Assembly (NCBI GenBank): GCA_964016885.1
Contig: OZ024743.1
Location: forward strand, 165,708,110-165,772,109
Direction: 5' to 3'
Length of the DNA: 64,000 nucleotides
DNA from: Eledone cirrhosa
Lineage: Eukaryota > Mollusca > Cephalopoda > Octopoda > Eledonidae
A program made the translations under genes and the position numbers. Shown here piece after piece: positions 43,365-54,019 of the stretch (position 1 is the first letter of the stretch; every line of letters begins with the position of its first letter). The notes under the pieces are model-generated. The model was not told the DNA's origin, did no database searches, and saw nothing but the letters and a program-made list of their open reading frames with translations.

Positions 43365-45865
43365 TTATATTGACAGAATCTTCCTTAGTATATGGGCAGT
43401 TCCCATTAGTACTATCTTTTGTATTTCTCCTATACGCGGGTTTCCTGGGATTTGCGATAAGTAATCATTAGACCCCTTAGGTATAATTCCCAGAGCGCCT
43501 ACAACCACTGGTATTGTTTTAGTTCTCAATTTCCACATTTTTCCAATTTCTATCTCCAGGTCCTTATACTTGCTCAATTTTTCAAATGTTTTTATAGATA
43601 CATTCTTGTCTATTGGAACAGACATATCAATTAGCAGGCATACCCTCTTTTGAAATCTTTCAATATTATATCAGGTCTGTTTGCATCTATTTTTCGGTCT
43701 GTTTGGATGCTAAAGTTCCACAAGATCGAGATGTGATCTTTTTCAAGTATGGGAGGTGGTTGATGCTCCCACCAATTCTTTTGATGGGGCAGGTCAAAAT
43801 GCTTACACATTATCCAATATATGTATTGTGCAGCTCTGTCATGCCTGTTTAGGTATTCGGTTGGAGCTATAGGACTGCACATTGAAATTATATGGTCAAT
43901 GGTCTCTGGTTGTTTTTTGCATACACGGCATAATGGGCTGCATCCATTTTTTATTATGTTGGCTTGGTAATTTTTTGTTGGCAGACACTGATCTTGTGCT
44001 GATATAATCAGTCCTTCAGTCTCCGATTTCAGTCCAGAGGATGCCAACCACTGATTGGTTAAAGTTTTGTCAACATCAGGATTGTTAGCTCACTCTGGGT
44101 ATTTTCCATACAGAGGCTTTTCTTGCCATTTCTTAGCCAGTTTCTGTAGCAGTTCTTTCTTTGCAGTTACTTTTACCTGCTTTGCTTTTTCTGTGTTTTC
44201 CATTTCAGCAGTAAATGAGACTTCTGAAATGTGTAGTCCATTACTGTATCTTTGTGCATCTTTTGTAATGGAATATGATCTTTTGATGCTTTCGTGTTTC
44301 AAAACGAGTTTGATCATCCAATCATGTGATTCCCTTAGATATGTAGATAATCCAATTGTTGCAGTTTTCAACGCAATGTCTAACTGGATTAACCCACGTC
44401 CTCCTTCTTTCCTAGGGAGATATATTCTATCTGTATCTGCCTTAGGGTGATGCATTCTGTGCATTGTTAAGAATTTTCGAATTTTTGTATCAAGCCTACG
44501 GATCTCTGTGCTTGACCAGTTGATGAAATTGTAACTGTAGGTTACTACTGGTATGGCAAGCGTGTTTATGGCATCGATCCTATTCCTTGCATTCAATTCC
44601 GTTCTTAAGATTGCTCTTACTCTGCGGTAACATTCCTTCCTTATCCTTTCCCTCATTGTCGAGTGCTTGATTCCGTCTCCTTCACAAACACCTAGATATT
44701 TGTAAGTTTTTTCTTGATCAAGTTCTCTTATCACGTTCCCCCGATCAAGATTAATGTCTGAACTCTTCAGCAGCTTTCCTCTGGTGAACGTTGCTTTGGC
44801 GCATTTATCTAGTCCAAACTCCATTTTAATGTCATCACTGAACTGCTCCACAGTGAATAATTGCCCTTGCAATTGTTCATCATTTTTTGCAAATAGTTTC
44901 AGGTCATCCATGTAGAACACGTGATTAATGGTTTTGTCATAGACTTTATATCCATGTTTTGTTTCATTGAGCATTTTACTTAATGGTATAAGTGCGATGC
45001 AGAATAAAAGCGGTGATAAAGAGTCACCCTGAAAAATTCCACAATTGATATTAACCTCTCCAGCTTCCAGTGATTTTGTTTCACTATTCAAAAGGAGTGT
45101 CGTTTTCCATATCTTCATACTGAATGACAAAAACCTCCTGACAACGGGGGATATTTTGAAAATCTCTAAACATTTTTCAATCCAACTGTGTGGCAAGCTA
45201 TCGAATGCTTTTTTATAATCTATCCAAGCAATCGATAGATTTTTGTGTCTATTATGACAATCTTCCAGTATCATTTTGTTAACCAGAAGCTGATCCTTAC
45301 AGCCATATGAGCCTCGTTTACACCCTTTCTGCTCAATGGGAAATAGGTCATTTGTTATCAGGTGGTCATATGTGTATTCAGTTAGGACTGATGTTAAAAT
45401 TTTATACATTGTGGTCAAGCAAGTTATCGGTCTGTAATTTTTGGGATTGTTTGTCTCATCATTCTTCGGAAGCAGGAATGTAATGCCGTTAACTAGCCAT
45501 GATGGTATCTTTTCTGGCTCCTTAACTATTTCATTGTAAAGTTGGGCTAACAGCTCATGAGACTCTGTGAAGGCATTTATCCAAAAGTTTTGTATTTTGT
45601 CTTTTCCTGGGGATTTCCATTTGCTGGTTTTTCTTAGAGCCAAGCGCAACTGTTCAACTGTTATATTTTCCCATATTTGTTCCTCAGGGTGAGCTGTATC
45701 TTTCATTTGTCTGTCTATCCATGGGGCATATATGTTATGAACTTTTTCTTCGGCCCAGATCTTTTCCCAGAATTCTTGCACTTCCTCCTTGGGTGGTATT
45801 GATTTAGCAGTTATTGTTGACTTACCAATTTTTCTGTAGAAGTTTCTTTTGTTGTTTTTGAACAT
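43365..45865 (-). pseudogene. LINE E RT, finger and endonuclease (broken)
   Basis: 45865-44090 is a 591-residue open frame with KWKSPGKDKIQNFW, WIDYKKAFDSLPHSW, IFQGDSLSPLLF and YMDD in HVFYMDDLKLFAK, then the thumb. A TGA replaces the Arg codon of YPER near 44090 (a CGA to TGA change). 44047-43631 carries the CCHC finger and ANRPDIILKDF. One base is lost near 43657, and 43625-43365 continues SVPIDKNVSIK to the C-terminus. Nonetheless every domain is recognisable. The lesions look like ordinary decay. Confidence 0.9.
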
Positions 45866-47081
45866 ATTATTGTCCTTATAGAATCTAGATCGTTTTTCAA
45901 AGCGCCTTATACGAGCAGCTTAGGCCGACACTTTTTGCTTGATTATTTCTATCAGCATGTCTATGTCACATGTTGATTTTATACTGTACTTTTTTTTCAA
46001 TTTTCTAAGTTTAGTTTGTTTAACATGTTCACCTACTTTATAGTTTGTTAAAATTTCTATGTCAGATCGGAGAAGGTTTATTTGGCGATTGATGTTATAT
46101 TTTCCCATATTTGTTCCTCAGGGTGAGCTGTATCTTTCATTTGTCTGTCTATCCATGGGGCATGTATGTTATGAACTTTTTCTTGTGGGAATTCCTTTGT
46201 TTTTTCATCTTCACTCCACATAAGTGAATGGTGACTTTAGCCGATGCATAATAGAGATGATTTAAATCAGTAATGTTTAGTTTGTTTGTGATGATAATGC
46301 TTTTGAGAATTATGTTAGTCTTGTGTATTATCTTTTGGTTCTGTTTGGAGTTCTGGATCTTAGGGAGGGTGTCTCGTTGCCCCATGTCAGATTCTTTCAT
46401 TTTCATCCATTCGATCATAATTTCATCCTTCAAGTTGGCAAGTTCATTCTCATTCATTTCTTTATCATTTACGATCTCATTATTTTCATTTGGAGTTTCA
46501 TCTTGAGCATGCACTCCCTCCACTTTTTCGATCCTTTTTTTAATTTGTTCTGTTGCCAGTGATTCCTCCCCAACCCTGGGATTCGAAGTGTTACAATTTA
46601 CCTCGTTTTCACTGACACATGTTTCATTTTCCCTTCGCTGACTTTGTGCTAATAGCTTGATCTGATCAATTTCTATATCAGTTAGTAACTTTTTTTTTAC
46701 AATATTTCTTCGTATATTGGCTAGTTTTTTACTGTCAATATAGCCTCTGTTTTCAGGATGTTTCTTTTTCCAGTTGATATATGTCTGTTCTGTATTCGAT
46801 GTATTTGATGGGTACTACATGGCAGTGTAGAAAGCCTCAAGGACTTCTTTATTATCATCCCTTGACCATTTTTCTCTCTTTTTCTTTGGATTTCTTGGTG
46901 GTGAGCATGGAGGGCCAACAGTAGGAGTATTCCGGTTATGGGAGGTCTCCAGCTCCGAAGTGATGGGAAGGTTTGAACCATTAGCTGATTTTTCGACCCC
47001 AGTCTGGTTCCTCTCTGAGGGACACGGCCCTTTTTTACCCGGGTGACGGCCGATCCGGTATGAGATTTTATCATTAGACAT
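45866..47081 (-). pseudogene. LINE E N-terminal region, with internal duplication
   Basis: A TAA replaces a Lys codon at about 45920. 46108-45920 and 46523-46190 match LINE C; between them 46093-46184 is a copy of 45658-45750 from the RT-proximal part of the same element. The Myb-like part lies in 47081-46815 and ends at a TAG (46817-46815) identical to that of C. Confidence 0.85.
46093..46184. repeat. Misplaced 90-bp copy of 45658-45750
   Basis: Both contain TTTTCCCATATTTGTTCCTC and GGTGAGCTGTATCTTTCATT. LINE C has the normal sequence here. TGTT stands at the joint in both places. Confidence 0.88.
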
Positions 47082-47395
47082 TTACTTTATTTTGTCGCGT
47101 TTTATCCTTATTCGCCAAGGGGAAATCCTTTCGTGTTACCACTTCTAGAACGAGTGTCAACCAAGACTAGAGGGGTCGTTCTCCCCTAGAGACACGGCTA
47201 TTCCCCGCCGGCCGCCATCCCGGTATTTCTTGGTCACGGGGTTTTCTTTTTGTTGTTTTTTTAAATTGTTATTATCATGAGTGGTTCCTTAATGTGAGCA
47301 TTGCGTGGCTTAAGAATGAAATTATTAATAATTGTCTCCACTCCAGGCACAAGGCCAGCAATCACCCAGTGCATTACAATAATATAATATACTTT

Positions 47396-47650
47396 TTATT
47401 ATTATTATTATGATTATTATTATTATTATTATTGAATGCTATGGTTGACGGAGGCTCGGCTCTGTAAGGTATTGTAAATTTTGAACGCTATAACAATTGT
47501 AAATTGTTTAAAACTTTAACGAACTTGTAGACAAAAACACCCTCCTCCTCGTGAGAGGGGTCTTTCTGCCCGTTATTTGGCCCTTCGGGGTTAAATAAAT
47601 GCTTATTGGGGTTTTGTGCCCAATATTTATTTTAAACAAAAAAAAACAAC
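47396..47650 (+). mobile_element. ATT tract and 5'UTR of the Tx1/L1-like LINE
   Basis: ATT-rich to 47434, then about 215 bp with GAGAGGGGTCTTTCTGCC and a short A run just before ATGGCTACG at 47651. Confidence 0.5.
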
Positions 47651-48910
47651 ATGGCTACGAAAAAGAATTTTCATAGGTCACTCCCACTCATTCCGTCTTC
47701 TTCTTCCTCAATCATCACTACAGCAGAGAGAAGATTGTCTCTCTCCCTCCCTTCTTTAAATGTGTCTCTCTCCCTCCCTTCTCTTTCGCAAGCGACGACA
47801 AAAAAGAAAAGTCTCGTGCAAAGCGTGCAAGATTTCTCCACGACGACGACGACAACGACGAAACAGGTGTGCGGGAAATACGAAAACCCATTTCATTCGT
47901 CTGACGTCAGGAATAATAGCAGTAGCAGCCGTAATAACAACAGCAACAGTGACAATGAAAACAACAGTAGCAGCCGCAACAGCATCACCAGCAGCATAAA
48001 CAACAACAGCATTAGCAGCAGCAACACCAACAACAACCACAGCAACAGCGGCGGAGGCAGTAGTCGTAGTACCTGCAGCAACAACAAAAGTAACAGCAGC
48101 TCTGACGACAACAACAACAACAGCAGCAAAGAAAAACCAATCTCATTTGCAGGTATTGCGAAAAACCTGGAAACAATCCTCATAATAAAATGAGGAATTA
48201 GAGGAAGCGAAGAAGATGGTGACAAAGACTGGACACCGAGCAATCTGCAAGGCAGCGGAAAATTTTTTCGAAACCCAACAGCACTGTACGGTCACATACC
48301 GTACAGTAAGTACAAAATCCCGTAGGGTTGAAAGAGCCACAGAGGCTCAAATACAAAAAGCCTTGGGGTCTGTGTGGCAGCGGAAAACGCACATCACCCG
48401 AGGCAAAAAATATGCCATCGTAGACGTACTTTTTGCCACACCCCAGGAGGCAAAGGCTCAATCCGTAGTGACCCTAAGGAGCGAGGAAATGGTGTTGGTG
48501 CCCTCCTACTGCGGGCAAAAAATTGTGAGGGTCAAACTGACCCACGTCCCCCCGGGATGGCCCCTTCTTGGCTGGCCGCGTCTGTCCTCGTCGGAATCGA
48601 GGACAAAACAACTGTACTGCAAGTACAGAAAAAAGTAAGAGAAGATTGGGTCGGCACCTCCATTGAGATGCTAATCCAAACCAACCAGGAGTGCATCGAA
48701 GCTATCCCGGATGTGATAGACTTCGATAACGGCACTCAACTGCCCATAAGTGTTGAGGGCAAACGCCCGAAATGCTTTCGCTGTGGATCAAATACTCACC
48801 TCAGGGCCTTCTGCAACGAGAAGACCCTGAGAAAGGAGAAAACCCCCCCTCCTTCCGAAACCGGCTCCACGGCTACCAGCAACAGGACAAGCGGCAACCA
48901 GGAACGATAG
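47651..48910 (+). pseudogene. Tx1/L1-like LINE ORF1 (gag-like) with CCHC knuckle, frameshifted
   Basis: 47651-48193 is a Ser/Asn-rich frame of low complexity ending ISFAGIAKNLETILIIK. 48216-48638 is more protein-like (GHRAICKAAENFFETQQHCT, RGKKYAIVDVLFATPQEAKA, GQKIVRVKLTHVPP) and resembles the RRM-like part of LINE ORF1. A frameshift near 48540-48570 joins it to VQKKVREDWVGTSIEMLIQ, VIDFDNGTQLPISVEGKRPK and the zinc knuckle CFRCGSNTHLRAFC (C-x2-C-x4-H-x4-C) near 48775-48815. ORF1 proteins bind the LINE RNA. The first segment may be partly out of frame. Confidence 0.75.
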
Positions 48911-49445
48911 GTCTGTGGCACCCATACCCACGCCACGGAAATCAAAAACAGCAGCAGCAGTGGAAATATTAACAACAACAGCAATACCAAATGCAGCTGC
49001 AACAGAGACTCCAGTGCAAACATCACCAACAACAACAAGTGAAAGAGTGGAGCTGGTACCCCTCCCCGACCTCACAGAATCAGACATGGAGTGTGAGGTG
49101 GGAGAGGGATGGCAAAAGGTCGTAAGAAGGCATAAACGCAGAAGCAGCGCATCATCGCCTTTGAAAAGGGAGGAAAGAAATGAGAAAAGGGTAAAGTCTA
49201 CTGCAAAGAGACTCGCAGCAGCAACACCACCAACACCATCACCACCCACACTAGCACCACCATCACCACCGGCGACAACCCCACCGCCAACAACACCTTC
49301 AACACCACCACCACAAGCACCAACATCGCAAACACAACAACAAAACACACACACCCAGCAACAACGACAAGAAAATAGCAGAACCACATTCACCCCCAGA
49401 AAAACAAATGCACGGCAATAAATACACACAACAAGAAACTAATGC
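48911..49445 (+). pseudogene. Pro/Thr-rich tail of ORF1
   Basis: 48915-49421 is a Thr/Pro/Ala-rich low-complexity frame (ELVPLPDLTESDMECEVGEG, then KRVKSTAKRLAA and proline repeats). It ends at 49421, directly before the truncated ORF2. It may be the natural C-terminus of ORF1. Confidence 0.5.
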
Positions 49446-51314
49446 ACAAGGGGTAAATCGCCTGATTTGGATGGTCTGCCCTATGAACTTTACGTACAGA
49501 TGCCAAACTTGTTCGGAGGCCTCTTGGCGGACGTCTACTGCAACTGGCAACAGAACGGGAGAATTCCCAGTTCTGTGAGCCGAGGAGCGGTGGCATTGCT
49601 GAGAAAGGATCCGAACAAGGGGGATAACATAGACAATTTCCGGCCCATAACTCTGCTAAACACAGAGTTCAAGATTTTGGCCAAGGTGCTAGCAAAGAGG
49701 TTGGCGCTTGTCGTTGGTGGTCTGGTGGGAGAGGCGCAGACATGCGCCATTCCCGACAGATCCATCCACGACAACCTCCACCTCATGCGATACATCGTAG
49801 AGAGGGTAGCTAAGGAACCTGGCACGGGTGGGTCCTTGATCAATTTAGATCAGTCGAAAGCTTTCGATAGGGTCGACCATCTTTACCTAGCGGCAGTCCT
49901 GAGGGCGGCTGGCTTTGGGCCCGTCTTCAGAGGCTGGATCGCTGCCATGCACAGCGACATCTGCTCTGTGGTGAGAGTGAACGGTCACCTTTCGGAACCG
50001 TTCAACATCATACGCTCGGTCCGCCAAGGATGTCCCCTCTCGTCCCTCTTGTACGTATTGACTCTCGAGCCATTATTGCACAAACTGGAGACGTTGAGGG
50101 GCGTCCCGCGCGAACTAGGATGCGGAATATCCGTGTCAGCATATGCGGACGATGTCACCGTAGTGGTGTCGAACGCCAAACACAACGAGGCGATCGGCAC
50201 TACACTAAGAGAATACGAAGCGGTGACAGGAGCAATGATCAACCAGGAAAAGTCAGTGGGCCTGCAGCTCGGCACCTGGAGAGGCAGGTCCATGCCGTCC
50301 AACAGCGTCGTCGGACGCTGGACGGACGGACCGGTTAAATTGATAGGGGTCTGGTTCGGTCCGGACCTCCAGACGGACAAAAACTGGGACGAGGTGACGA
50401 GCAGGGTGGCTTCTCTCACCCAGAAATGGGCCGAGAGGAAGCTATCCCTGAAAGGTCGAGCGGAGGTGGCTAACGCGTACATCGCATCTGTCATCTGCTA
50501 CCGCCTTACCGTTGTACCTTGTCCTAAGCCCCGCCTGACTGCGCTGGAACGTTTGCTCTTTCGCTTTTTGTGGAAGGGACGCGCTCCGATGGTCAGGCGG
50601 TCCATCTGCTGTCAACACCCGCTACGTGGAGGGCTGGGAATGCCGTGGCTGATGATGCGCAGACATGCGCTCAGGCTACGACATCTTTACCTCTTCCTCG
50701 ACGGTTATCAGGTGTGGTCGCCGTTTGCTAGACACGTATTTCCCCAGCTCGTTTCCTTGACGGAGCTGCAGTCCTGGGTCAAGCGAAGACCGAGAGGGAG
50801 CGCCTGGAGACTGGAATGTCTTCAGGCGCTCACAGCCCTCGACCAATCGGGCAATGTGATCGGTGGAAACTCCACCTCGGCGTTCTATAGAGGATTAGTT
50901 GAGGGGAAGAGCGACGACGTACTTGGGGAAACTCTAGGCGTCGACGAAAATCAACTAGCCAATCTCTTCGGAAGAACTTTCGGGCCGGGACCTATGGACA
51001 ACTTCCAGAAATCTCTGGCCTGGCAGTGCTACCGAGGAGCCTTGCCAGTTCGGGATAAACTCTACAGGTATGGAGGTGCCGTCAGCCGGGCATGTCCGAG
51101 ATGCGCGAAGGGCGACGAAACCGTCCTGCACGCACTCGTCCAGTGTCCGAAAATTGCTGACTTGTGGGTTTATGTCGAACACCTGCTGTCGCGTTTAGGA
51201 CGGATCCGGCTATCATCTGAGTCCATCGTGAGGATCGCCCCGCCCTCCTCCTTTAGCCGGGAAGGGCAGGCAGTTTTTATCTGTCTGGTGGCCATGGCGA
51301 AAGAGATAGTATAG
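49446..51314 (+). CDS. Tx1/L1-like LINE ORF2: reverse transcriptase, endonuclease domain deleted
   Basis: 615 residues from ATG 49467, in frame from KSPDLDGLPYELY just before it. RT motifs in order: FRPITLLNTEFKILAKVLAK near 59, INLDQSKAFDRVDH near 127 with the first catalytic Asp, SVRQGCPLSSLLYVL near 185 and the catalytic box YADD near 227. Then thumb, KLIGVWFGPDLQTDK, and a C-terminal Cys/His knuckle CPRCAKGDETVLHALVQC (C-x2-C-x8-H-x4-C) near 545. This resembles the L1/Tx1 group. The APE-type endonuclease that should precede RT is missing: only about 25 bp lie between the ORF1 tail and RT. The frame is otherwise intact. It ends at the TAG 51312-51314. Confidence 0.88.
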   Translation, partial: TRGKSPDLDGLPYELYVQMPNLFGGLLADVYCNWQQNGRIPSSVSRGAVALLRKDPNKGDNIDNFRPITLLNTEFKILAKVLAKRLALVVGGLVGEAQTCAIPDRSIHDNLHLMRYIVERVAKEPGTGGSLINLDQSKAFDRVDHLYLAAVLRAAGFGPVFRGWIAAMHSDICSVVRVNGHLSEPFNIIRSVRQGCPLSSLLYVLTLEPLLHKLETLRGVPRELGCGISVSAYADDVTVVVSNAKHNEAIGTTLREYEAVTGAMINQEKSVGLQLGTWRGRSMPSNSVVGRWTDGPVKLIGVWFGPDLQTDKNWDEVTSRVASLTQKWAERKLSLKGRAEVANAYIASVICYRLTVVPCPKPRLTALERLLFRFLWKGRAPMVRRSICCQHPLRGGLGMPWLMMRRHALRLRHLYLFLDGYQVWSPFARHVFPQLVSLTELQSWVKRRPRGSAWRLECLQALTALDQSGNVIGGNSTSAFYRGLVEGKSDDVLGETLGVDENQLANLFGRTFGPGPMDNFQKSLAWQCYRGALPVRDKLYRYGGAVSRACPRCAKGDETVLHALVQCPKIADLWVYVEHLLSRLGRIRLSSESIVRIAPPSSFSREGQAVFICLVAMAKEIV

Positions 51315-51757
51315 TGGACACGTTTGAAAGTGCTGAAGACGAGCATTTACCTCTTCGGTGATGCTCTGATTGACTTTTTCAAATTTCATTTGAAAAGGAA
51401 AATCAGAGTAGAGAGGGAAGTGCTCTCTTCCCAGCATTTTGTTGAAAGATGGGTGAGAGAAGCCAGAATGGCCCGAGTGAATGGGCCTACTCTGAGTATA
51501 TATCTCTAAATTAAAGGTGGAAAACTGGGAGAAGGCACTTGCCTTGGTGGTCAGGGTCATTGTGGCCTTTTACTGGGCTTTCTCCACAAATGTCCCTCCG
51601 AAGTCTCCCCCCTATTGGGGAATTTTTCATTGTTATTTTTTGTTACATCCTCTGTTTTTGTTTTTTACACGCAGAAATGCCCATTTGTACCGTCCTGTAT
51701 TGTCCTGCACTGTCCTTAATGTCTACTTTATGTAAACCCTTGTGGTTAATAAAGAAA

Positions 51758-51796
<39 letters not shown>
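51315..51796 (+). mobile_element. 3'UTR and ATT tail of the Tx1/L1-like LINE
   Basis: 3'UTR with GTGGTTAATAAAGAAATCAT directly before an ATT tract (51768-51796). The same end is found at about 5375 on the other strand. Confidence 0.8.
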
Positions 51797-51797
<1 letters not shown>

Positions 51798-52225
51798 AGG
51801 CGATGAATGGGCAGTGTCTGTATAGCGTTGGGCTGCGGCTTCCTTTGCCTTTCATCATACGGAATCGATAAAATGAACGCACTGGTGTCAATTTGATCGA
51901 ATTTTCCCTTCTCCCGGATTGCTGGCTTTGTGTCTAAATCAGAAACCACTGTATCGGTTGAGCGTCGGACAACATGGTTTGCGGCATAGAGTTACGATCC
52001 TTTACGTTCTGATTTTAAATCCCACCGAGGTTAGTTTTACCTTTCATCAATACGGGGTCGATAAAATAAAGTACCAGTAACACACTGGAGTCGATTTAAT
52101 CGCCTTTCCCCTCCTCCAAAACCAATATAAATCGCCGTTAACCAGCAATTACTCCAGTGCAGTACCAGTAATGCACTGGAGTAATTGCTGTCCTTGTGCC
52201 AAAAGTAGAAACAATTATTACTATT
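51797..52225 (+). mobile_element. Two octopus-type SINE copies in tandem
   Basis: First copy about 51797-51950: GGCGATGAATGGGCAGTGTC head, ATACGGAATCGATAAAATGA body, tail to CAGAAACCA. It lacks the B-box part. Second copy about 51951-52225: GTATCGGTTGAGCGTCGGAC, TACGTTCTGATTTTAAATCC, ACGGGGTCGATAAAATAAAG, tail AAAAGTAGAAACAATTATT. Both are diverged, the first more so. Confidence 0.8.
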
Positions 52226-52539
52226 ATTATCCTCATCACCACCATCATCATCATTGTTATTATTATATTAGTGTAGATTATTCAAATCCGGTTAATGGCG
52301 ATTTACAATAACTAATTCTTGTACACCTTCACAGAGTAATTCCCCCTGCATTCTCTTCGAATATGGGGGTTAACTCTGACAGGAATACGGGAGTTAACTC
52401 TTGCAATCAGAACGTATTGATCCGACAAAAAAATATCGTTTAAATAAGTGCTGGATCCATTTGTACACTCTAATGTTGTATTTGGTATCTTTTGGCAAAG
52501 TTAGGTGCCTAGAATGCTGGTTAGAATGTTTTGTGGTAT
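52226..52539. other. No gene seen
   Basis: Contains a duplicated GGGGGTTAACTCT / GGGAGTTAACTCT (52364-52400). Otherwise unique-looking. Confidence 0.4.
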
Positions 52540-52650
52540 TCATTTCGGTTCTCTGTGCTCTGAGTTCAAATTCCAGCAAGGTCAATTTTGCTTATCATTC
52601 TTTCTAGGTCAATAGATAAAGGACCAATCTAATATTCGTGTCGATTCTTC
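52540..52650 (+). mobile_element. SINE remnant
   Basis: CTCTGAGTTCAAATTCCAGC, AAGGTCAATTTTGC and AGGTCAATAGATAAAGGACC follow the SINE order (B-box to body) with heavy decay. Confidence 0.6.
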
Positions 52651-54019
52651 TTCCGTCTGTTTTCTTCTTCTGCCCCCCCCCCCTCTCTCTCCGTGGAAGA
52701 AATCGATTGTGGTGAGACCTAGAGAGTCAGCTAAAAGTGTCCGTGACACATTGTATGTAAAAGACGGCGCCCCTGCGACTCTATGAGGTTTCCAGGGCCC
52801 ATAAATAGATAGTTGTTTAGCAAATGTTGTATTAGTTATACTAAAACACTGCATGGTCTCATATTAAACCACTACTTCAGAATCAGAATCAATTAATATT
52901 GCTATTTCTGCGGAAACTTCTACTGGATATTAGAATCTTAGAGTTTGTAGTGTCACAGAATAGATTTCCTGTAAACTCTAGTTAAGTATTTGTTCAAGTA
53001 CTGCTACTTGAAATGCTTTGTATGATATTAGCCAATGTGATGAAGCTCCGACTGGCGTATGTTTTTAAGCTTTTTGATCTCTCTATCTTTGTTCATAGCA
53101 CAGTAATACATTTTCATCAGTACCTAGAGCTGGTATCTGGATATTTCGTGCCCTCGACAAACTCTACAAAATAGTGTCCCTTTTCCCAGTTATCGGCCCA
53201 CGTTACCTAATAAGAAATTTAACTTACAGTCTGGTAATCTTTTTGACACTTCCTGTTCTCACCTCACTAAGAAAATGATAGCAAAAGTTTTAACCATTTA
53301 TTTATTGATCACAGGAAATCGTTATATATTTAATTTAATTATACAAATTTGTATAAAACTGTGATCCTTTAAGATTCAATAATGCGTCTCTCTAACGTAT
53401 GTGCCCTAAACGGCTGCCTATTTCGCCTTAAATGTAGTGTTGGCTCTGAAAACACTTAGCAATTTGTTTTATTTGTTGTATTTTGTTTGTTTATTTGTTT
53501 TTTGTTTTTTTTTTGTTTTCTTTGTTTTTTTTTCGTATGGAAAGCGATATTATCAGGGTCACCCATCGAGTTTACATATTTCTCTTTGACAAATTCCATC
53601 CTTATATAACTAGCTATTTTGTTCAAACAGCGCAAGGTTTTCACCACTGTTTATATCCTTCACAGATATACATCGATAAAAGATGCAAACATTCACACAT
53701 ACACATAGCTACACACACGCCTACATGTGATATGGGTCTCCTTCAGTTTCCACAATAAATACTCCAAATGAACGGAATAGACAGCTCGGAAAATTAACGT
53801 AGAAATGGCCGATCATTCAACAGAAATGTATTCCCTTAGCGTAGATCTTAGAGAAATTCGACTTGATACAGCGTGTACCATGCTAGCCTTCTAAATTACA
53901 AAATACAACTCATTTTTGCCAGCTGGGTGGACTGGAGCAGCGTGAAATAAAGTGTTTTTCTCAAAGGTACAACGCACCACTTGGTATCAAACACACAACC
54001 TTTTATCTACGTATGCGTG
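52651..54019. other. No gene seen
   Basis: AT-rich with T-rich stretches near 53465-53530. No motif, repeat pair or SINE was recognised. Confidence 0.6.

Larger units (their letters stand above)
43204..47395 (-). mobile_element. LINE E, R4-like, nearly full length, several lesions
   Basis: ATT tail 43204-43221; matches C from 3'UTR to 5'UTR and beyond, through the SINE tail fragment near 47330-47385. The flank after 47397 differs from that of C. Very similar to C, including the shared TAG codon. Confidence 0.9.

Noticed and set aside
47893..48243. Leu-rich frame on the minus strand
   Set aside because: Antisense of the low-complexity Ser/Asn-coding repeat in ORF1.
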